From Simmondsia chinensis (Eukaryota > Streptophyta > Magnoliopsida > Caryophyllales > Simmondsiaceae): a stretch of 64,000 bases of DNA. The stretch covers positions 5,649,501 to 5,713,500 of the forward strand of contig JAGTTD010000018.1 in the NCBI GenBank assembly GCA_018398585.1, given 5' to 3'. This document shows, piece by piece, positions 29,101 to 38,685 of the stretch. A program made the translations under genes and the position numbers. Within the stretch, counting starts at the first letter, position 1. Each line of letters begins with the position of its first letter. The notes under the pieces are model-generated. The model made no database searches. It was not told the origin of the DNA and saw only the letters and a list, made by a program, of their open reading frames with translations.

Positions 29101-31640
29101 ACAGCACGTTTCTTGCGACTATAATTGCAGCTTTCCTGTTTTGCACTAGGAAGCACATATGCGGATGTGGATATGAGATACGAAGCAACACAGATATTGC
29201 TCTCATTTTTGAAAAAACTAAGATAGAACACCTTGGGCATTTTACTTCAAAATTATGTATTTCTTTAGATTTATGTCTAGATAATTGATAAAAAACATGA
29301 TTTCTCATCAATTTTGTTTAAATGGGTTTGAACAAACATGAGTTTTTTGATCAAATGAGTTTGAATTATTGAATTATAATACTTTTAATTAAGGTTAAGC
29401 TGGGCTCATTACTCTTCTCAAAATGTTGGGCACATTGCTTATCTTAGAAGACCTTAGAACAAGCCCAATGTAATGTCCTATATATATATATTAATTATTA
29501 TTTAGTCAGTCCACCAAAATGGGAGACCTCCTTGGGAAGTTCTCGTGTTGCATCCTTCAGGTTAGAGGTTCTCAAAAATAGCCTCTTATCAGGGTAGCAC
29601 CCTGAAGGGGGAAGGCTGCATACATCCACCCCCAAGTCCTTGCTTTGGAGGGAGCGCTTGGCGCATTGGGAATGTTGCTTTGCTTTGCTTTGCTTAGTCA
29701 ATCCACCAAAAACGTGCTGGAAGATTGTTGAAAAGTCAAAAAGAAAAAAGGTTGGATACGTTTTTCAAGTATCGGACACCTATTGGAACATGTTGGTGTC
29801 ACATATGTGGCAGACACTGATACTCTTGCAAGAAAAGTGTGGCAGTGCTTTATAGGTTGTGCACGCTTTATTTATAGGATTTGAAAGAAACGATCTCACC
29901 CCTTTCCCTTCTCGCTTCACACTTTAGCTGTTTAATGCTTAACTGAAGCTGCACTATCATGAGTTTGCAGGTTGTCAGATGAAGCAAAAAGGCATGAATC
30001 TGTGAAGCATGCGCTCAAAGTTCGAGCAGCTGTCACTTCCGGGAATTATGTCATGTTCTTCAGGCTATACAAGACTGCTCCTAACTTGAATACTTACCTT
30101 ATGGGTCGGTATATCTTATAATTTCCACTGCTCATCATCAATAAATGTAGGTTTCGTATGGGAAAGGAAAAGCTGTTTACTTGTTGACATTTGTACTCAA
30201 ACTTGTGCAGATCTTTGTGTTGAAAAAATGCGATTTGAGGCAGTGAAATCTATGTCGCGTGCATATCGTCCAACGGTCCCTGTTTCATACATTACCCAGG
30301 TGTTGGGGTTCAGCCCGTCTCCTGACATCGAAGGAGCTGAAGAGAAGGATGTTGAGAGCATGGAGGAATGTACAGAGTGGTTGAAGGCGCATGGCGCATG
30401 TCTTATTACGGATAATAATGGAGAGTTGCAGCTCGACACAAAGGTATGGGATCCTCTTGATGGGTGCGATTTTCGTTGCTACCCATTGTTTCAAAATAAT
30501 GTTGGGATCACCTACACATACTGAAACCCTAAAACGAAATAGCATTCTCACAGCAGGGGAAGGGAGAAAAGAGTATACACCAAATTTATGTGATTTGACC
30601 TAAAATGATGTTCACGGAGGAGAGCACAACAATTTTACTATATCAGAGGAAAATATTACATTAGATGTTTTAACTATAGCATGCACAATCTTGGTACCTC
30701 TATATAGCTACACACTAAAACTTAGTACGCCATGGGTCTAAATCGGATTGGGGCCATGTAAATACTAATACAATCAAGCTTCACATATAACCCTAACAAA
30801 TAAATTTTGCGCTTACTAATGTAGGTTGCCCCAGATATTGCCCCTTCTTTAGTTTGATCAAATTTTATTCTTTGTAAATTTACCAATTTGATATGTTCAC
30901 TTCTTTTTCTTGTTGACAATGCTGAACCTATGGAATTTGTCCCAGAAGTCAACTCCAGATAATTCTAAACGTTACTAATTTTCCAAGATTGAAGTATCCG
31001 CTTGAAAGGATCAATTACTGAGACAAAAACATAATATCTAAACAGATTGATCGAAACTTTCATATTTACTTGACCAAAGTTGAATGGGATGATTCTTGAG
31101 ATATATTAGAACACTCTTGGAATGTGGTCTTTAGTTTCTAAAAAAGGCTAAAATAAAAAATTTAGAAAACCGTATCAAACAGGCCTTAACTTTTGAGGAA
31201 TTGTAATAGTCTTATTTACCAAGAAAAGAGTTTGCATGGTCTTATGAAAGTTTGACTGGTTATACCATGGCAAAGAAATCCCAATCTCCCAACCAATCAT
31301 GTGCATACCAAGCATTCAAGTGAATCAATGAGCGTAAAAAAAAGTGAAACTATAGATTTGGACATTAATATGTAATTTGGTCATTTCAAATTAGACAAAA
31401 TATAGACAAATTTTGAACAATAGCGGAGTCTAACTTCTGGATATGTATTATATACCTACGACTCTAGATAACATAACAGTATTCAGTAGATTTACTCCTA
31501 GGTGTTATCTGTTGTTGCTTTAACGTCTTGATCCACAGGCATCCGCCTCTAGTCTGTACATGCCGGAACCTGAAGATGCTGTGGCTCATGGAGATGCCAA
31601 CCTTGCTGTTAATGATTTTCTGACACGAACGCCCATATAA
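16733..31640 (+). CDS. SAC3A: SAC3/GANP/LENG8 family protein, SAC3A-like (13 coding exons)
   Basis: Coding exons: 16733-16795, 19341-20195, 21387-21863, 22005-22106, 22437-22534, 24648-24819, 25037-25522, 25617-25757, 25951-26010, 27340-27470, 29971-30104, 30211-30443, 31539-31640. All junctions are GT-AG and all phases agree, giving about 1,017 residues, close to Arabidopsis SAC3A. Residues 22-465 are a Y/Q/S/P/N-rich low-complexity region. Basic, NLS-like clusters lie at 620-628 (P-V-K-R-R-R-F) and 664-675. The conserved block from 716 (S-R-A-V-E-D-I-D-W-D-A-L-T-V-K-G-T) leads into the SAC3/GANP helical (PCI-like) domain at about 735-960. The C-terminus ends D-F-L-T-R-T-P-I. Relatives act in the nucleus in mRNA processing and export (TREX-2-like or Thp3-like complexes). 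The start was chosen by conservation of the D-P-N-S-x-E motif ending exon 2; the second ATG (16,736) is equally plausible. No disabling change was seen. Confidence 0.92.
16948..17520. mobile_element. Probable hAT MITE in SAC3A intron 2 (boundaries uncertain)
   Basis: It starts TAGAGTTGACAAAATTTGAC and ends near an ACACAACACGGTATGAG segment. It shares the GGGTTGAATTTGGATTTGGG and AATAAATAGGT-type interior with the better-bounded element at 23,482-24,052, in inverted orientation. No clean 8-bp duplication was found. Confidence 0.5.
18240..18760 (+). pseudogene. LINE 3'-end fragment in SAC3A intron 2
   Basis: Translation gives R-N-A-R-I-F-K-D-Q and, after a stop, E-K-V-I-F-I-G-A-L-W-T-N-S-F-G-G-F, typical of the last part of plant L1 ORF2, followed by the usual T-rich 3' end (TTTGATAAG plus A-rich sequence). 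It is 5'-truncated and decayed. Confidence 0.6.
19341..20195 (+). CDS. SAC3A: SAC3A-like exon 3 (low-complexity region)
   Basis: 855 nt, residues 22-306. It begins K-Y-Q-G-D-G-S-Q after an ATGCAG acceptor and is rich in Tyr, Gln, Ser, Pro, Gly and Asn, with recurrent Y-S/Y-Q motifs. It holds the conserved block Y-Y-x-Q-T-E-V-T-C-A-P-G-T-E. The frame also stays open upstream into the intron, but the acceptor and family alignment place the boundary at 19,341. Confidence 0.9.
21146..21250 (+). mobile_element. 5'-truncated SINE in SAC3A intron 3
   Basis: 105 bp on the plus strand: GAAACAGCC block, degraded hairpin, GAGGCTGTGTACAT, GGCACTGGG and a (TTG)n tail. Flanked by AAAGCTTAAAATCTTGTC on both sides (21,128-21,145; 21,251-21,268), a perfect 18-bp duplication, so it is fairly recent. 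Confidence 0.92.
21387..21863 (+). CDS. SAC3A: SAC3A-like exon 4
   Basis: 477 nt, residues 307-465. It has further Q/P/S/H-rich sequence, then the conserved R-R-V-N-K-L-Q-I-P-T-N-P-R-I-A-S-N-L motif and A-Y-V-S-V-S. The donor is AAG/GTGAGA. Confidence 0.9.
22005..22106 (+). CDS. SAC3A: SAC3A-like exon 5
   Basis: 102 nt, residues 466-499: P-G-M-F-P-A-S-L-R-G-Y-V-E-R-A-L-A-R-C, a conserved block of the family. Acceptor TTGCAG, donor GAG/GTAATC. Confidence 0.9.
22437..22534 (+). CDS. SAC3A: SAC3A-like exon 6
   Basis: 98 nt, ending two bases into a codon. It carries T-L-H-T-R-D-W-D-x-E-P, a family motif. Donor GA/GTATGC. Confidence 0.88.
22789..22981 (-). mobile_element. tRNA-derived SINE in SAC3A intron 6
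   Basis: Minus-strand box A-like GGCCTAGTGGCTGAG (about 22,890-22,905) and box B-like GGTTCATAAC lie inside a 193-bp segment flanked by TGTTAGATTAATGGAG (22,773-22,788) and TGTTACGTTAATGGAG (22,982-22,997). Its family is distinct from the 5S-headed SINE. Confidence 0.7.
23084..23186. repeat. TG/TA microsatellite
   Basis: A mixed (TG)n and (TA)n run inside intron 6. Confidence 0.9.
23482..24052. mobile_element. hAT MITE in SAC3A intron 6 (571 bp)
   Basis: Flanked by an exact 8-bp duplication GTATAGGA (23,474-23,481; 24,053-24,060). Terminal inverted repeats start TAGGTCTGGCAAACGTGTC and TAGGGTTTGCAACATTTGAC. The interior has AACCCAACCC-type motifs and no coding capacity. Confidence 0.88.
24648..24819 (+). 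CDS. SAC3A: SAC3A-like exon 7
   Basis: 172 nt; the first base completes the split Glu codon. It carries S-R-R-T-K-S-R-W-E-P-L, conserved in relatives. Acceptor CTGTAG, donor AAG/GTAGCA. Confidence 0.88.
25037..25522 (+). CDS. SAC3A: SAC3A-like exon 8
   Basis: 486 nt, residues 590-751. It contains the K-R-R-R-F cluster, an acidic/serine stretch, the second basic cluster, and the strongly conserved R-R-A-T-A-L-V-L-S-K to A-P-D-P-S-T block that opens the SAC3 domain. The frame stays open a little into the intron, but the next exon's V-R-P-E-E fits only with a donor at 25,523. Confidence 0.92.
25617..25757 (+). CDS. SAC3A: SAC3A-like exon 9
   Basis: 141 nt, residues 752-798, including Y-K-C-D-Q-L-K-S-I-R-Q-D-L-T-V-Q, the signature stretch of the SAC3/GANP domain. 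Confidence 0.93.
25951..26010 (+). CDS. SAC3A: SAC3A-like exon 10
   Basis: 60 nt, residues 799-818: V-Y-E-T-H-A-R-L-A-L-E-F-G-D-L-P-E-Y-N-Q, highly conserved in the family. The following intron carries an 849-bp hAT MITE. Confidence 0.93.
26368..27216. mobile_element. hAT MITE in SAC3A intron 10 with three tRNA-like modules
   Basis: 849 bp flanked by GGTATACC (26,360-26,367) and GGTATATC (27,217-27,224). Termini TAGTGGCGAATCC and CAGTGGCGGACG are inverted. Inside are three diverged repeats of about 120 bp, each with a minus-strand box A-like GTTAGCCTAG segment (26,762-26,778; 26,897-26,911; 27,046-27,060) and a box B-like GGGTTTGAGTTTC or GGGATCGAGTTTC segment (26,721-26,735; 26,856-26,870; 27,008-27,022). 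Confidence 0.8.
27340..27470 (+). CDS. SAC3A: SAC3A-like exon 11
   Basis: 131 nt, ending two bases into an Arg codon. C-Q-S-Q-L-K-S-L-Y-G-E-G-I starts the exon, continuing the helical repeat region of the SAC3 domain. Confidence 0.92.
27719..27935 (+). mobile_element. Probable tRNA-derived SINE in SAC3A intron 11
   Basis: Box A-like TGGTCTAGTGATAAA, box B-like ATGTTCAAATTCTT about 40 bp later, and an A12 tail near 27,920-27,932. No clear duplication was found, so the limits are approximate. Confidence 0.5.
28281..28382 (+). repeat. tRNA-like fragment in SAC3A intron 11
   Basis: TGGTCTAGTGCTAA followed by GGATTGAATCCACTAG and a short A tract (28,380-28,388) looks like a decayed tRNA-derived SINE. 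It lacks a cloverleaf and is not a tRNA gene. Confidence 0.35.
29520..29693 (+). mobile_element. 5'-truncated 5S-headed SINE in SAC3A intron 11
   Basis: It starts inside the 5S part (GGGAGACCTCCTTGGGAAG, CGTGTTGCATCC), then the middle block, the hairpin CAGGGTAGCACCCTG, AAGGCTGCATACATCCACC and a (GCTTT)n tail. Flanked by TTTAGTCAGTCCACCAAAA (29,501-29,519) and TTAGTCAATCCACCAAAA (29,694-29,711). Retaining the 3' end of the 5S sequence shows that the 5S head belonged to this SINE before insertion. Confidence 0.92.
29971..30104 (+). CDS. SAC3A: SAC3A-like exon 12
   Basis: 134 nt with phases 2 in and 1 out. It encodes H-A-L-K-V-R-A-A-V-T-S-G-N-Y-V-M-F-F-R-L-Y, a conserved SAC3 domain block. Confidence 0.92.
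30211..30443 (+). CDS. SAC3A: SAC3A-like exon 13
   Basis: 233 nt. It encodes D-L-C-V-E-K-M-R-F-E-A-V, the P-V-S-Y-I-T-Q-V-L-G-F block at the end of the PCI-like fold, and W-L-K-A-H-G-A-C-L-I-T-D. Confidence 0.92.
31539..31640 (+). CDS. SAC3A: SAC3A-like exon 14 (last coding exon)
   Basis: 102 nt including the TAA stop (31,638-31,640). It encodes S-S-L-Y-M-P-E-P-E-D-A-V-A-H-G-D, a conserved C-terminal signature, ending F-L-T-R-T-P-I. The 3' UTR follows for perhaps 250-350 bp; no strong AATAAA signal is visible. Confidence 0.9.
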   Translation, partial: ASASSLYMPEPEDAVAHGDANLAVNDFLTRTPI

Positions 31641-31960
31641 TATCATTTTTGACACTTGACGTCCATACGATACCCTTCTGTCAAAAGATGCTTTAAATCA
31701 CGTCCTTTGGCCCCTCAACCATGTAGTTCAAAGATGGAAAAGCCATCACCTCCTCGGGTTCAAGGAACATTTTGCATCGAGCCCAGGCGCTGTCATGGGT
31801 TGTAGTCAACACGGAGCTGGAGTTCAGAGATGACAGAGAAGAATGAGCACGGTACGTACGACAATTCCTGAACAAATAATGTGTCTGAGTTGTCTGTGAA
31901 ACATGATATGGTCATCAGTGTGGTAACCATTAATTCATTATTATGTCAGTCTTGAGCATA
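31641..31960 (+). other. SAC3A: Probable 3' UTR of the SAC3A-like gene
   Basis: Non-repetitive sequence after the stop. AAATAAT at about 31,875 is a possible weak polyadenylation element. The end is estimated. Confidence 0.4.
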
Positions 31961-32612
31961 TAAGTGAATATGAAGTGATTGGGAAGTGAATAAGGGGATT
32001 ATGTGTTTGATTAGTCATTCTGATGATAAAAAATCTTGTTTTATTTGCTGATATTTGTAGTTTATATAAGTTTATAGAAACTTTGGCGTCTAAGAACGTG
32101 TCTGTCTGTGAGTGTCCGCATATACGGAGCAATTCAGGCGCTTAAGGGCTTCTTTATTTAAGCTGTTTTTTTCTTAAAAAAGGTGATTTTTCAGAAAAGG
32201 AACACCCGTTTTAGGAACCAAGGGTGTCTTGCCTGGAAAGAAAAACGTTTTGAAATAGAAGTAATTGTTGTTTTTCTGCTTTTAAGCGTACACAGAAAAA
32301 TAGTGCTTCCCATTTAAGTTAGAAGTAAAAACTAAAAATTTTTCGGACATAAGCACCTCTATTGAAAACACTTTTTATAACAGTGTTTGTGCAAGAACAT
32401 GTTTCTCAAAAAACAATTTTTCACAGTTTGGCTAAATAGCCCCAAAGAGTTCCGGCAAAGTGTAGTTTGCACGGGGTTAGATGTATGTAATCTTACTGCT
32501 ACTTTAGTGTCGAAAGTGTTGTGGTGACTTGAGCCCATTGTAGTTGCATCCTTAATTTGAATAAGGGAGTTGATGAATAGGCCTATAATCAAAGCTTGTT
32601 TGGCCACGCTGT

Positions 32613-32777
32613 ACAACAACAACAACAAACCCAATGCCTCCAAGGGCTCCTGCAAAAGCAGGGTCTGGGGGGTAGATGTACCCAGCCATCCCCCTTCAGG
32701 GGGTTACCCTGAAGAGAGGCTGTTTCCGAGGACCCCCAGCCTGAGAAGTTGGTCCGTAGCATAGAGCATGTGACCTG
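32613..32777 (-). mobile_element. SINE downstream of the SAC3A-like gene (165 bp)
   Basis: Minus strand: (CAA)n tail, GGGCTCCTGC ... GCAGGGTCT, GATGTACCCAGCC, the hairpin CTTCAGGGGGTTACCCTGAAG, GGCTGTTTCCGAGGACC, and a short unrelated or truncated head. Flanked by perfect 19-bp duplications GCTTGTTTGGCCACGCTGT (32,594-32,612; 32,778-32,796). The 5S head is absent. Confidence 0.92.
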
Positions 32778-32799
32778 GCTTGTTTGGCCACGCTGTGAA

Positions 32800-35200
32800 A
32801 TTATTATTATTTTTTTGATTTATTTTTTTAAAAATTATGCGAGTGTTGGTAGTTTTGTATTAAAAATAGTTAATTTTGATTATGATCCTTGTTTACAGGA
32901 TAAGAATTATGTTCTTTATTCTCTTTAAAAGTAGATTATGTTTTTATTTAAAAGTGCTTTTATGTGTGGGTCAAAACTTTCAAAAAACTCAATAAATTAT
33001 TTTTTGTTAAAAACACATTTTTGCACTAAATTAGCATAGCCAAATTGACATTTAGCCGTGTAAATGCAATTGCTAGGTCTTTCATTATGCACTGAATTAT
33101 GAGAGAAAGAATTTAATATTTGAGGGCCTGTTTGGTTGTGGGCTGTAGTTTTTGGTTTTTTAGATTTAAAAAAGAGGTTTTGAAAACAATATTTTTGGTT
33201 TTGGATTTTATGTTTTCAGTTAAATTAGAAAAAATCGAAAACAAAATATCATAAATAAAATATCATTTCCAAAATGCTGTCTTTAATTTCTAACGAAACT
33301 AAAAACTGCAAACTAAAAGCGATACCGAATTACCCACAGTACTTTCAATATTTAATGTTTCCCTTGCGCACGTACACTAGTAATATTAGTTCATACTGGC
33401 TTTGATTTTGATTTGATTTGATCCTTGCTTATGAGTTGCACAGTTATCCGTACCTTCAACAATCTATAGCTGTTGCCCTTCCCCCTCCGGGTGGAGGGTT
33501 TAATTAAAAACAAATGAATTAGAACTTATATGACGGGAGTAGGTAAGTTACTTCCTTCGTTTTGAAAGAGTTAGAATTGCTTAGTAATTTTTACTTTTTG
33601 TGTTCTGTCATCTTCCTGCAACCAAATACTGGGCGGAATCTTTACTTCTCATCAATTTGTACTTATTGTGCTTACTTCTTATCAACCAAACAAGGCCTTA
33701 GTGTCTTTTTACCATGCTATTTGGTTTTCCCATAAAACAATACACTTTAGGAAATCATTTCTTTTGTGAAAAGGCTTGTTTCATATTGTTTTCTATTTAT
33801 AGTTGTTAAGAATCTCAAGTTTTTGAAATGGCTTTCCCTTTGTACATAGGTGCACATAGGTCAACGAGTCACGAAGGATATAATATTTATTAGATATTTT
33901 TTTGGTAAGTATATGATGTTTATTACATATCTATAAGAATGCTGGTATATATTGAGAAAGGGATAGAAGGGGCAACCTATTTTGAAAAGAAAGAAAAGAG
34001 TATTTATTTCATCAATACTTGTGACGTCATCCTTCTTGTTGTCTTTCGGTTTGCCACGTCCTTTGTAACATTACCAGTTTCATTGGCACGTTATCTTCGT
34101 GATCACATATGATGATGTAGTTGATGTTCTTTGTTAAAATATGTTGCCTTTTTTATGTATACGGTAAACCTAATATCCCTGTTGGCTATTTTCTCAAGCA
34201 TTATGCCTTTAAAGTTATCAATTGGTTTAAAAAGCACAAGGTAATACCGTAACACAATTTGAATGTGAAATTCAAACACAAATATGATTGAATTCTTGAA
34301 ATCAATTATAACAGAGTTGATACAAATCGGAAGATAACAACTGTTCAGTATAGTTCACACTTTTTTTCCTCATGTTCTGGTGGTTTGAAGGGATTTTTTT
34401 AAAAAATTTTTTTTATATCCAATTACGGATGTTGCACAGTATTGTGATTGTATTAGATATTATTGTGATGAAAGAATGATACTGAGAAATTACTAACATA
34501 GGTTTGAAGACTCTTATAAGAGATCAGAGAGGTACTAAAAGATTTTGTAAAATTTAGTGATGCTAGCTTTTAGCTCGTTTTCCTTTCTTGCTTTCGTCCC
34601 GTCTTCTTATAGTGAAATTAAAATTAGTTAATGACATAGTTTTAAGGGTTTGATTATGATTCAATTTAGACCCAACCTTGGCCAAACCAAAAAATTATGT
34701 TGTCAATTTAAAATCAACTTTACTGGAAGAATAAACTGACATATTGTAGGTGGATATAGAGGTTAAATCGATAAAATTTAAAAGTAAAAGGATTAAATTT
34801 TTATAGTGTGTAAAGTACATGAATTTTTATTGTAAATAACTAAACAAGTTGCATAAATTAAGAGGAATACGGGAGCACTTTTTCATAGTAGTAAAAAGAA
34901 ATTCATAAAGTGAATTCGTAACAAATAAGAGATTGTTACTAATGGTAATAAGGTCTTGACACTAAAATAGGAAGTTCTTAAGTCCAGATATGCCCTTTTT
35001 TGGTCGGACTTATCTATTGAAAGAGAATAAACGAGAGATCAACATAAAAATTTGATGAAATACAATATTTAATGTCAATTAATTTTATGATAATATTTCA
35101 CTTAAGTTTGTATGTGAACTTTATAAGCTAACTTTCTAGATTGAGCTCGAACATGATAGAATCTGACAGCATTAATGGAGTTTCTTTGGCTTTATTTGGG
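32800..35200. other. Intergenic DNA, no gene seen
   Basis: AT-rich sequence without a convincing gene. At 33,122-33,345 a segment starting GGGCCTGTTTGGTTGTGGG and ending TTACCCACAG resembles a decayed MITE of the GTTTGGTT class. The remainder shows nothing I can name. Confidence 0.5.
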
Positions 35201-35206
35201 GGTTAA

Positions 35207-35770
35207 GGTTGCGTTTGGTTTAACTTATTTGTTTTTAATAAGATATGTCAATTTAAGATCTGTATCTTTTTATAGTGGAGCGGTTGGTTATAGAGTGCAG
35301 AAAGATCTTTTTTACATAATAAAGTGCTTGGATACAAGTTTAAAAAATAAATTTATCTATTATAATTACAGAAATAACTTAATAATATAAATTAATTAAT
35401 AATAATAGGTATGAGAGAATCATAATAATAGGTGGCCATGGTAGTGGAGAGTGGTGAGCATAGTGACCAACGGGCGTAAAAGGGGCGGTGGTAGGTGGAG
35501 GTGGTGATAACAAGTAAAAGTAGTTCATAACGGTGAAGATTTAATATTAATATTGTCTTTTTAAAGCATTAATTTGAAATAAGCTGTGAAAAAGATTTAT
35601 TTTTGCATATTTTTTTATTTAATTATAAAATAATTTTTTTCATCTTTCTAGTTAAGCGGTGAAAAAGATGTACAAAGATTTTTTCTGTCAACCAAACGCA
35701 AGCTTTATAGTCAACTAAATCTTTTTCACAACTTTAAGCTGTTAAAAAGTTTAACCAAACCAGCTTAAAA
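35207..35770. mobile_element. Probable MITE(s) with GCGTTTGGTT termini
   Basis: TTGCGTTTGGTTTAACTTA at 35,208 and AACCAAACGCAAGC at 35,691-35,704 are inverted. A second inverted end (TTTAACCAAACCAGC) lies at 35,750-35,765, suggesting two overlapping or nested elements. No duplication is assigned. Confidence 0.45.
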
Positions 35771-35989
35771 GGACACATCATGCCAACTAAAATTTTTCTT
35801 CTCAATATATTTTTAGTCAAAAATATTTCTTATTTAAAATTTTCTCTTTTGGTTGAAGAAAATATTTCATTCTATAAATTTATATGAGATTTACTTATAA
35901 CCATTGAAATAATACATATGACGTGAGATTGTAACATAAAATAATTTCCTATTCATCAAGAAAAAGTTAACTTCCCTTTTAAATAGAGG

Positions 35990-37140
35990 AGGCAATTGGA
36001 TCATTTGGGTCTGGTTTTGCATTTATAAACTCGAGTTGCGTGAGATCAGGCTTGGGTCACTTTCAGTTTTTACCTATACTTGGGTTGGATTAGGTTAGGG
36101 CTAAGTTATTTTAGGTTTGGATTACTTTAATTTTGGGTTGTCTCGGGTTTGGGTCAATCGTGGTTAGGTTGTATGGGTTTCGGGTTATATGATAATTCTA
36201 CTATTTGGTGCCTTCATGGCATGAACTACTTACAAAAGGTTAAGTTATATTTCAAATAATTTATACTTTTACCATTATATTTATTGTATAACAAATATAG
36301 GCGTTCAATAATCTCTTTTGAGGTTTAGTTGTATTCTGACAAGTAATAATTACCGTTATATTTAAAGACTCGTTTGGTGTGCGGAAAGTAGATACAAAAA
36401 ATCTCAATATACAGGAAGTGCGAATTTTGGCTCTTGTTTGGTATGCGGGAAGTAGGCAGAATGTGGGAAGTGAAAATTGCTAAGTAATTTCCAATCGCTT
36501 TAAAACATAGGAAGTAATTTACCTAGCTCCCCTATGTAAGTTCTACTTCCTTAATAACTTTTAATTTTATATGACAATCCTATCTCTTGTAATTCGTCAA
36601 TATGACAACTTTACTCTTCTAAATGTTAATCCCTATCAACTTTACTCTTCCTTAGTGAAAATTTGGAAGATTGATTATGTGTATAATAGTCATTTAAATT
36701 GTACTTTATGGGAATTTATTGTGTCAGCCAAACAAAACATATGGATGACATTCCTAGGAAGTTCTATTTTTCCATATGAGCAACCAAACACTTTTATACC
36801 ACTTCTTCGGAAGTTGACAAGAGAAGTGAATTCCTAAGAAGTACAACTTACTATAGGAATTTAATTCTTTGGCAACCAAACAAAGCCTTAGGTTAATTTG
36901 GGCTTTGGGTCAGCTAGGGTTAGAGTTTCATTTTGGGTTGAGTTGGTTTGGATTAATGGCAGGTGGGATTGGGTTAAGTTGATTAGAGGGTCATTTTCGA
37001 GTCAAGCCAAGAATGAGTGGGGTCATTTCAACTTCCTAGTCAATTATCAAAGACAAATTTATAGTTTAGTCAAATCAGTTTACGGGTTTTTCTGGTCTAT
37101 TTTCAAGTCGGGCTCTACTTTTAATAGAGAGAACCAAAGT
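35990..37140. repeat. GGGTTTGGGTT-rich decayed element with an internal MITE
   Basis: 36,000-36,190 and 36,890-37,140 both consist of GGGTT/GGGTTTGG-rich sequence (for example TTGGGTTGGATTAGGTTAGG) and look like two parts of one old element. The separating segment (about 36,368-36,893) begins AAGACTCGTTTGGT and ends ACCAAACAAAGCCTT, consistent with a MITE inserted in it. Confidence 0.45.
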
Positions 37141-37149
37141 CCATATGGG

Positions 37150-37884
37150 TATGGGTGTAATCGAGTCGAGTTGAGCCGAGTATTTCAGTACTCGACTCGA
37201 GCTCGATTAATTACTCGGATACTCGAACTCGTACTCGAACTCGATTTGAGTTGTTAATTTTGCTCAAACTTGAACTCGAACTCGAACTCGATTAACTATT
37301 CAAGTACTCAACTCAACTTGAGTACTCGTTTATTGTGCATATGAATGTTCAACAAATTAGTTTCATTATAATATTATTCTATACACTTGAACATTAGTTA
37401 TACTCAATTTGGATACTCAATTATTGCCCACACTATATTTTAACATATATAACCATAAATTACTGACATATTAATAGCAAATATGCATCAAAACCAAAGT
37501 TTAAAAAAATACAAGCAAACCAAATACAAGTTCTTTCACTCTACCACAAATGTAACATGTCATCTTTTATAAGAAATTCAATATTCCTTCTTTCATTCTA
37601 CTATTAATGTAACAAGCCATCTATTTCAAAAGAAAATAATACACAAGAACTACTTCAAATGAGTCGAGTATTTAATCGAGCATCGAGTCGAGTATTAAAC
37701 CGAGTATCGAGTCGAGTATTTAATCGAGTATCGAGCCGAGTAGTTGACTACTCGACTCGTACTCGTTTAATAATTGAGTATCTTTTGATACTCGAACTCA
37801 AACTCGGTTAATTCAAGTTCGAGTCGAGTTTGTTCGATCTACTCACGAGCTACTCGTGAGCGATTCAAATCGTTTACACCCCTA
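37150..37884. mobile_element. hAT MITE with CGAGT-rich palindromic ends (735 bp)
   Basis: Termini TATGGGTGTAATCGAG and TAGGGGTGTAAACGATTTG are inverted. Flanks CATATGGG (37,142-37,149) and CATACTGG (37,885-37,892) match at 6 of 8 bases. Both ends are packed with CGAGTCGAGTA/TACTCGACTCG palindromes, giving strong fold-back potential. The interior (37,330-37,650) is AT-rich and non-coding. Confidence 0.75.
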
Positions 37885-37943
37885 CATACTGGTAGTTAAG
37901 GCTATAATTTGCATGAACAAATAAAAGAAATAAAGTAAAAGTT

Positions 37944-38303
37944 AGGGTTATTTAGGCGAAAGGTCCTTATAGTGTTCCCATTGTGTCAATTTAGACTCTG
38001 AACAATTCAAAATGTGTCAATTTAGTCCTTTAATCAAATTTACATTATGTTAATGGCGTAATTTTAAACGGTAAAATAATGTTAGATGCAAGTAACTTAT
38101 TATAAATTCATCTATTTACTCAATTTAACCCAATTTGTGGCCGATCTATTAAAGATTTTGTTAAAAAACTTAACATAATTTTTTTCTAAGGACCAAATTG
38201 ATACATTTAGAATTGTACATGGACTAAATTGATACTACTAAAATTATAAGGACTAAATTGACACAATAGATAAAGTATGTGGACCTTTGGCCTAAATAAC
38301 CCT
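37944..38303. mobile_element. MITE with 23-bp inverted ends (360 bp), copy 1
   Basis: Ends AGGGTTATTTAGGCGAAAGG and AGGGTTATTTAGGCCAAAGG are inverted. Flanked by AAAAGTT on both sides (37,937-37,943; 38,304-38,310). The interior has repeated TGTCAATTTAG/CTAAATTGACA motifs. Superfamily is uncertain because the duplication appears to be 7 bp. Confidence 0.8.
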
Positions 38304-38594
38304 AAAAGTTGTCTATGAAATTAAAGAGAATGTAAATTTTGTAGTTACGTGAGCCATGAGTGCACCTCCCATGTAGATGACGATGACATAGACAAGATGA
38401 AAGCTTAAGCTATTTATGGTAACCAATTGACAATCTCACACTTGCGTGCATGGGCAGTCTTTGGTTTCATATTGTTCTTTTCACACGGAAAATGAGTTAT
38501 TTGTGTTAGAATTCCTTATATTATATTAGTTGTATCAATTTATTTTCTTAACTTTTAATTTTATATATTTAATATTACTATAATAACAAACGTA

Positions 38595-38685
38595 GTGTCT
38601 CAAAAAGGATTCCGTCAATGTAGAGTTTGGGGAGGTTGAGATATAAGCCGCCTTATCTCTATAGGGGGCTACCTTGTAGAGGATT
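38595..38685 (-). mobile_element. Decayed SINE fragment
   Basis: The order GTGTCTCAAAAAGGATTCCG, TTTGGGGAGG, ATATAAGCCGCCTTATC, TAGGGGGCTACCTTG parallels the minus-strand body of the SINE at 13,962. No duplication was identified. Confidence 0.45.
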
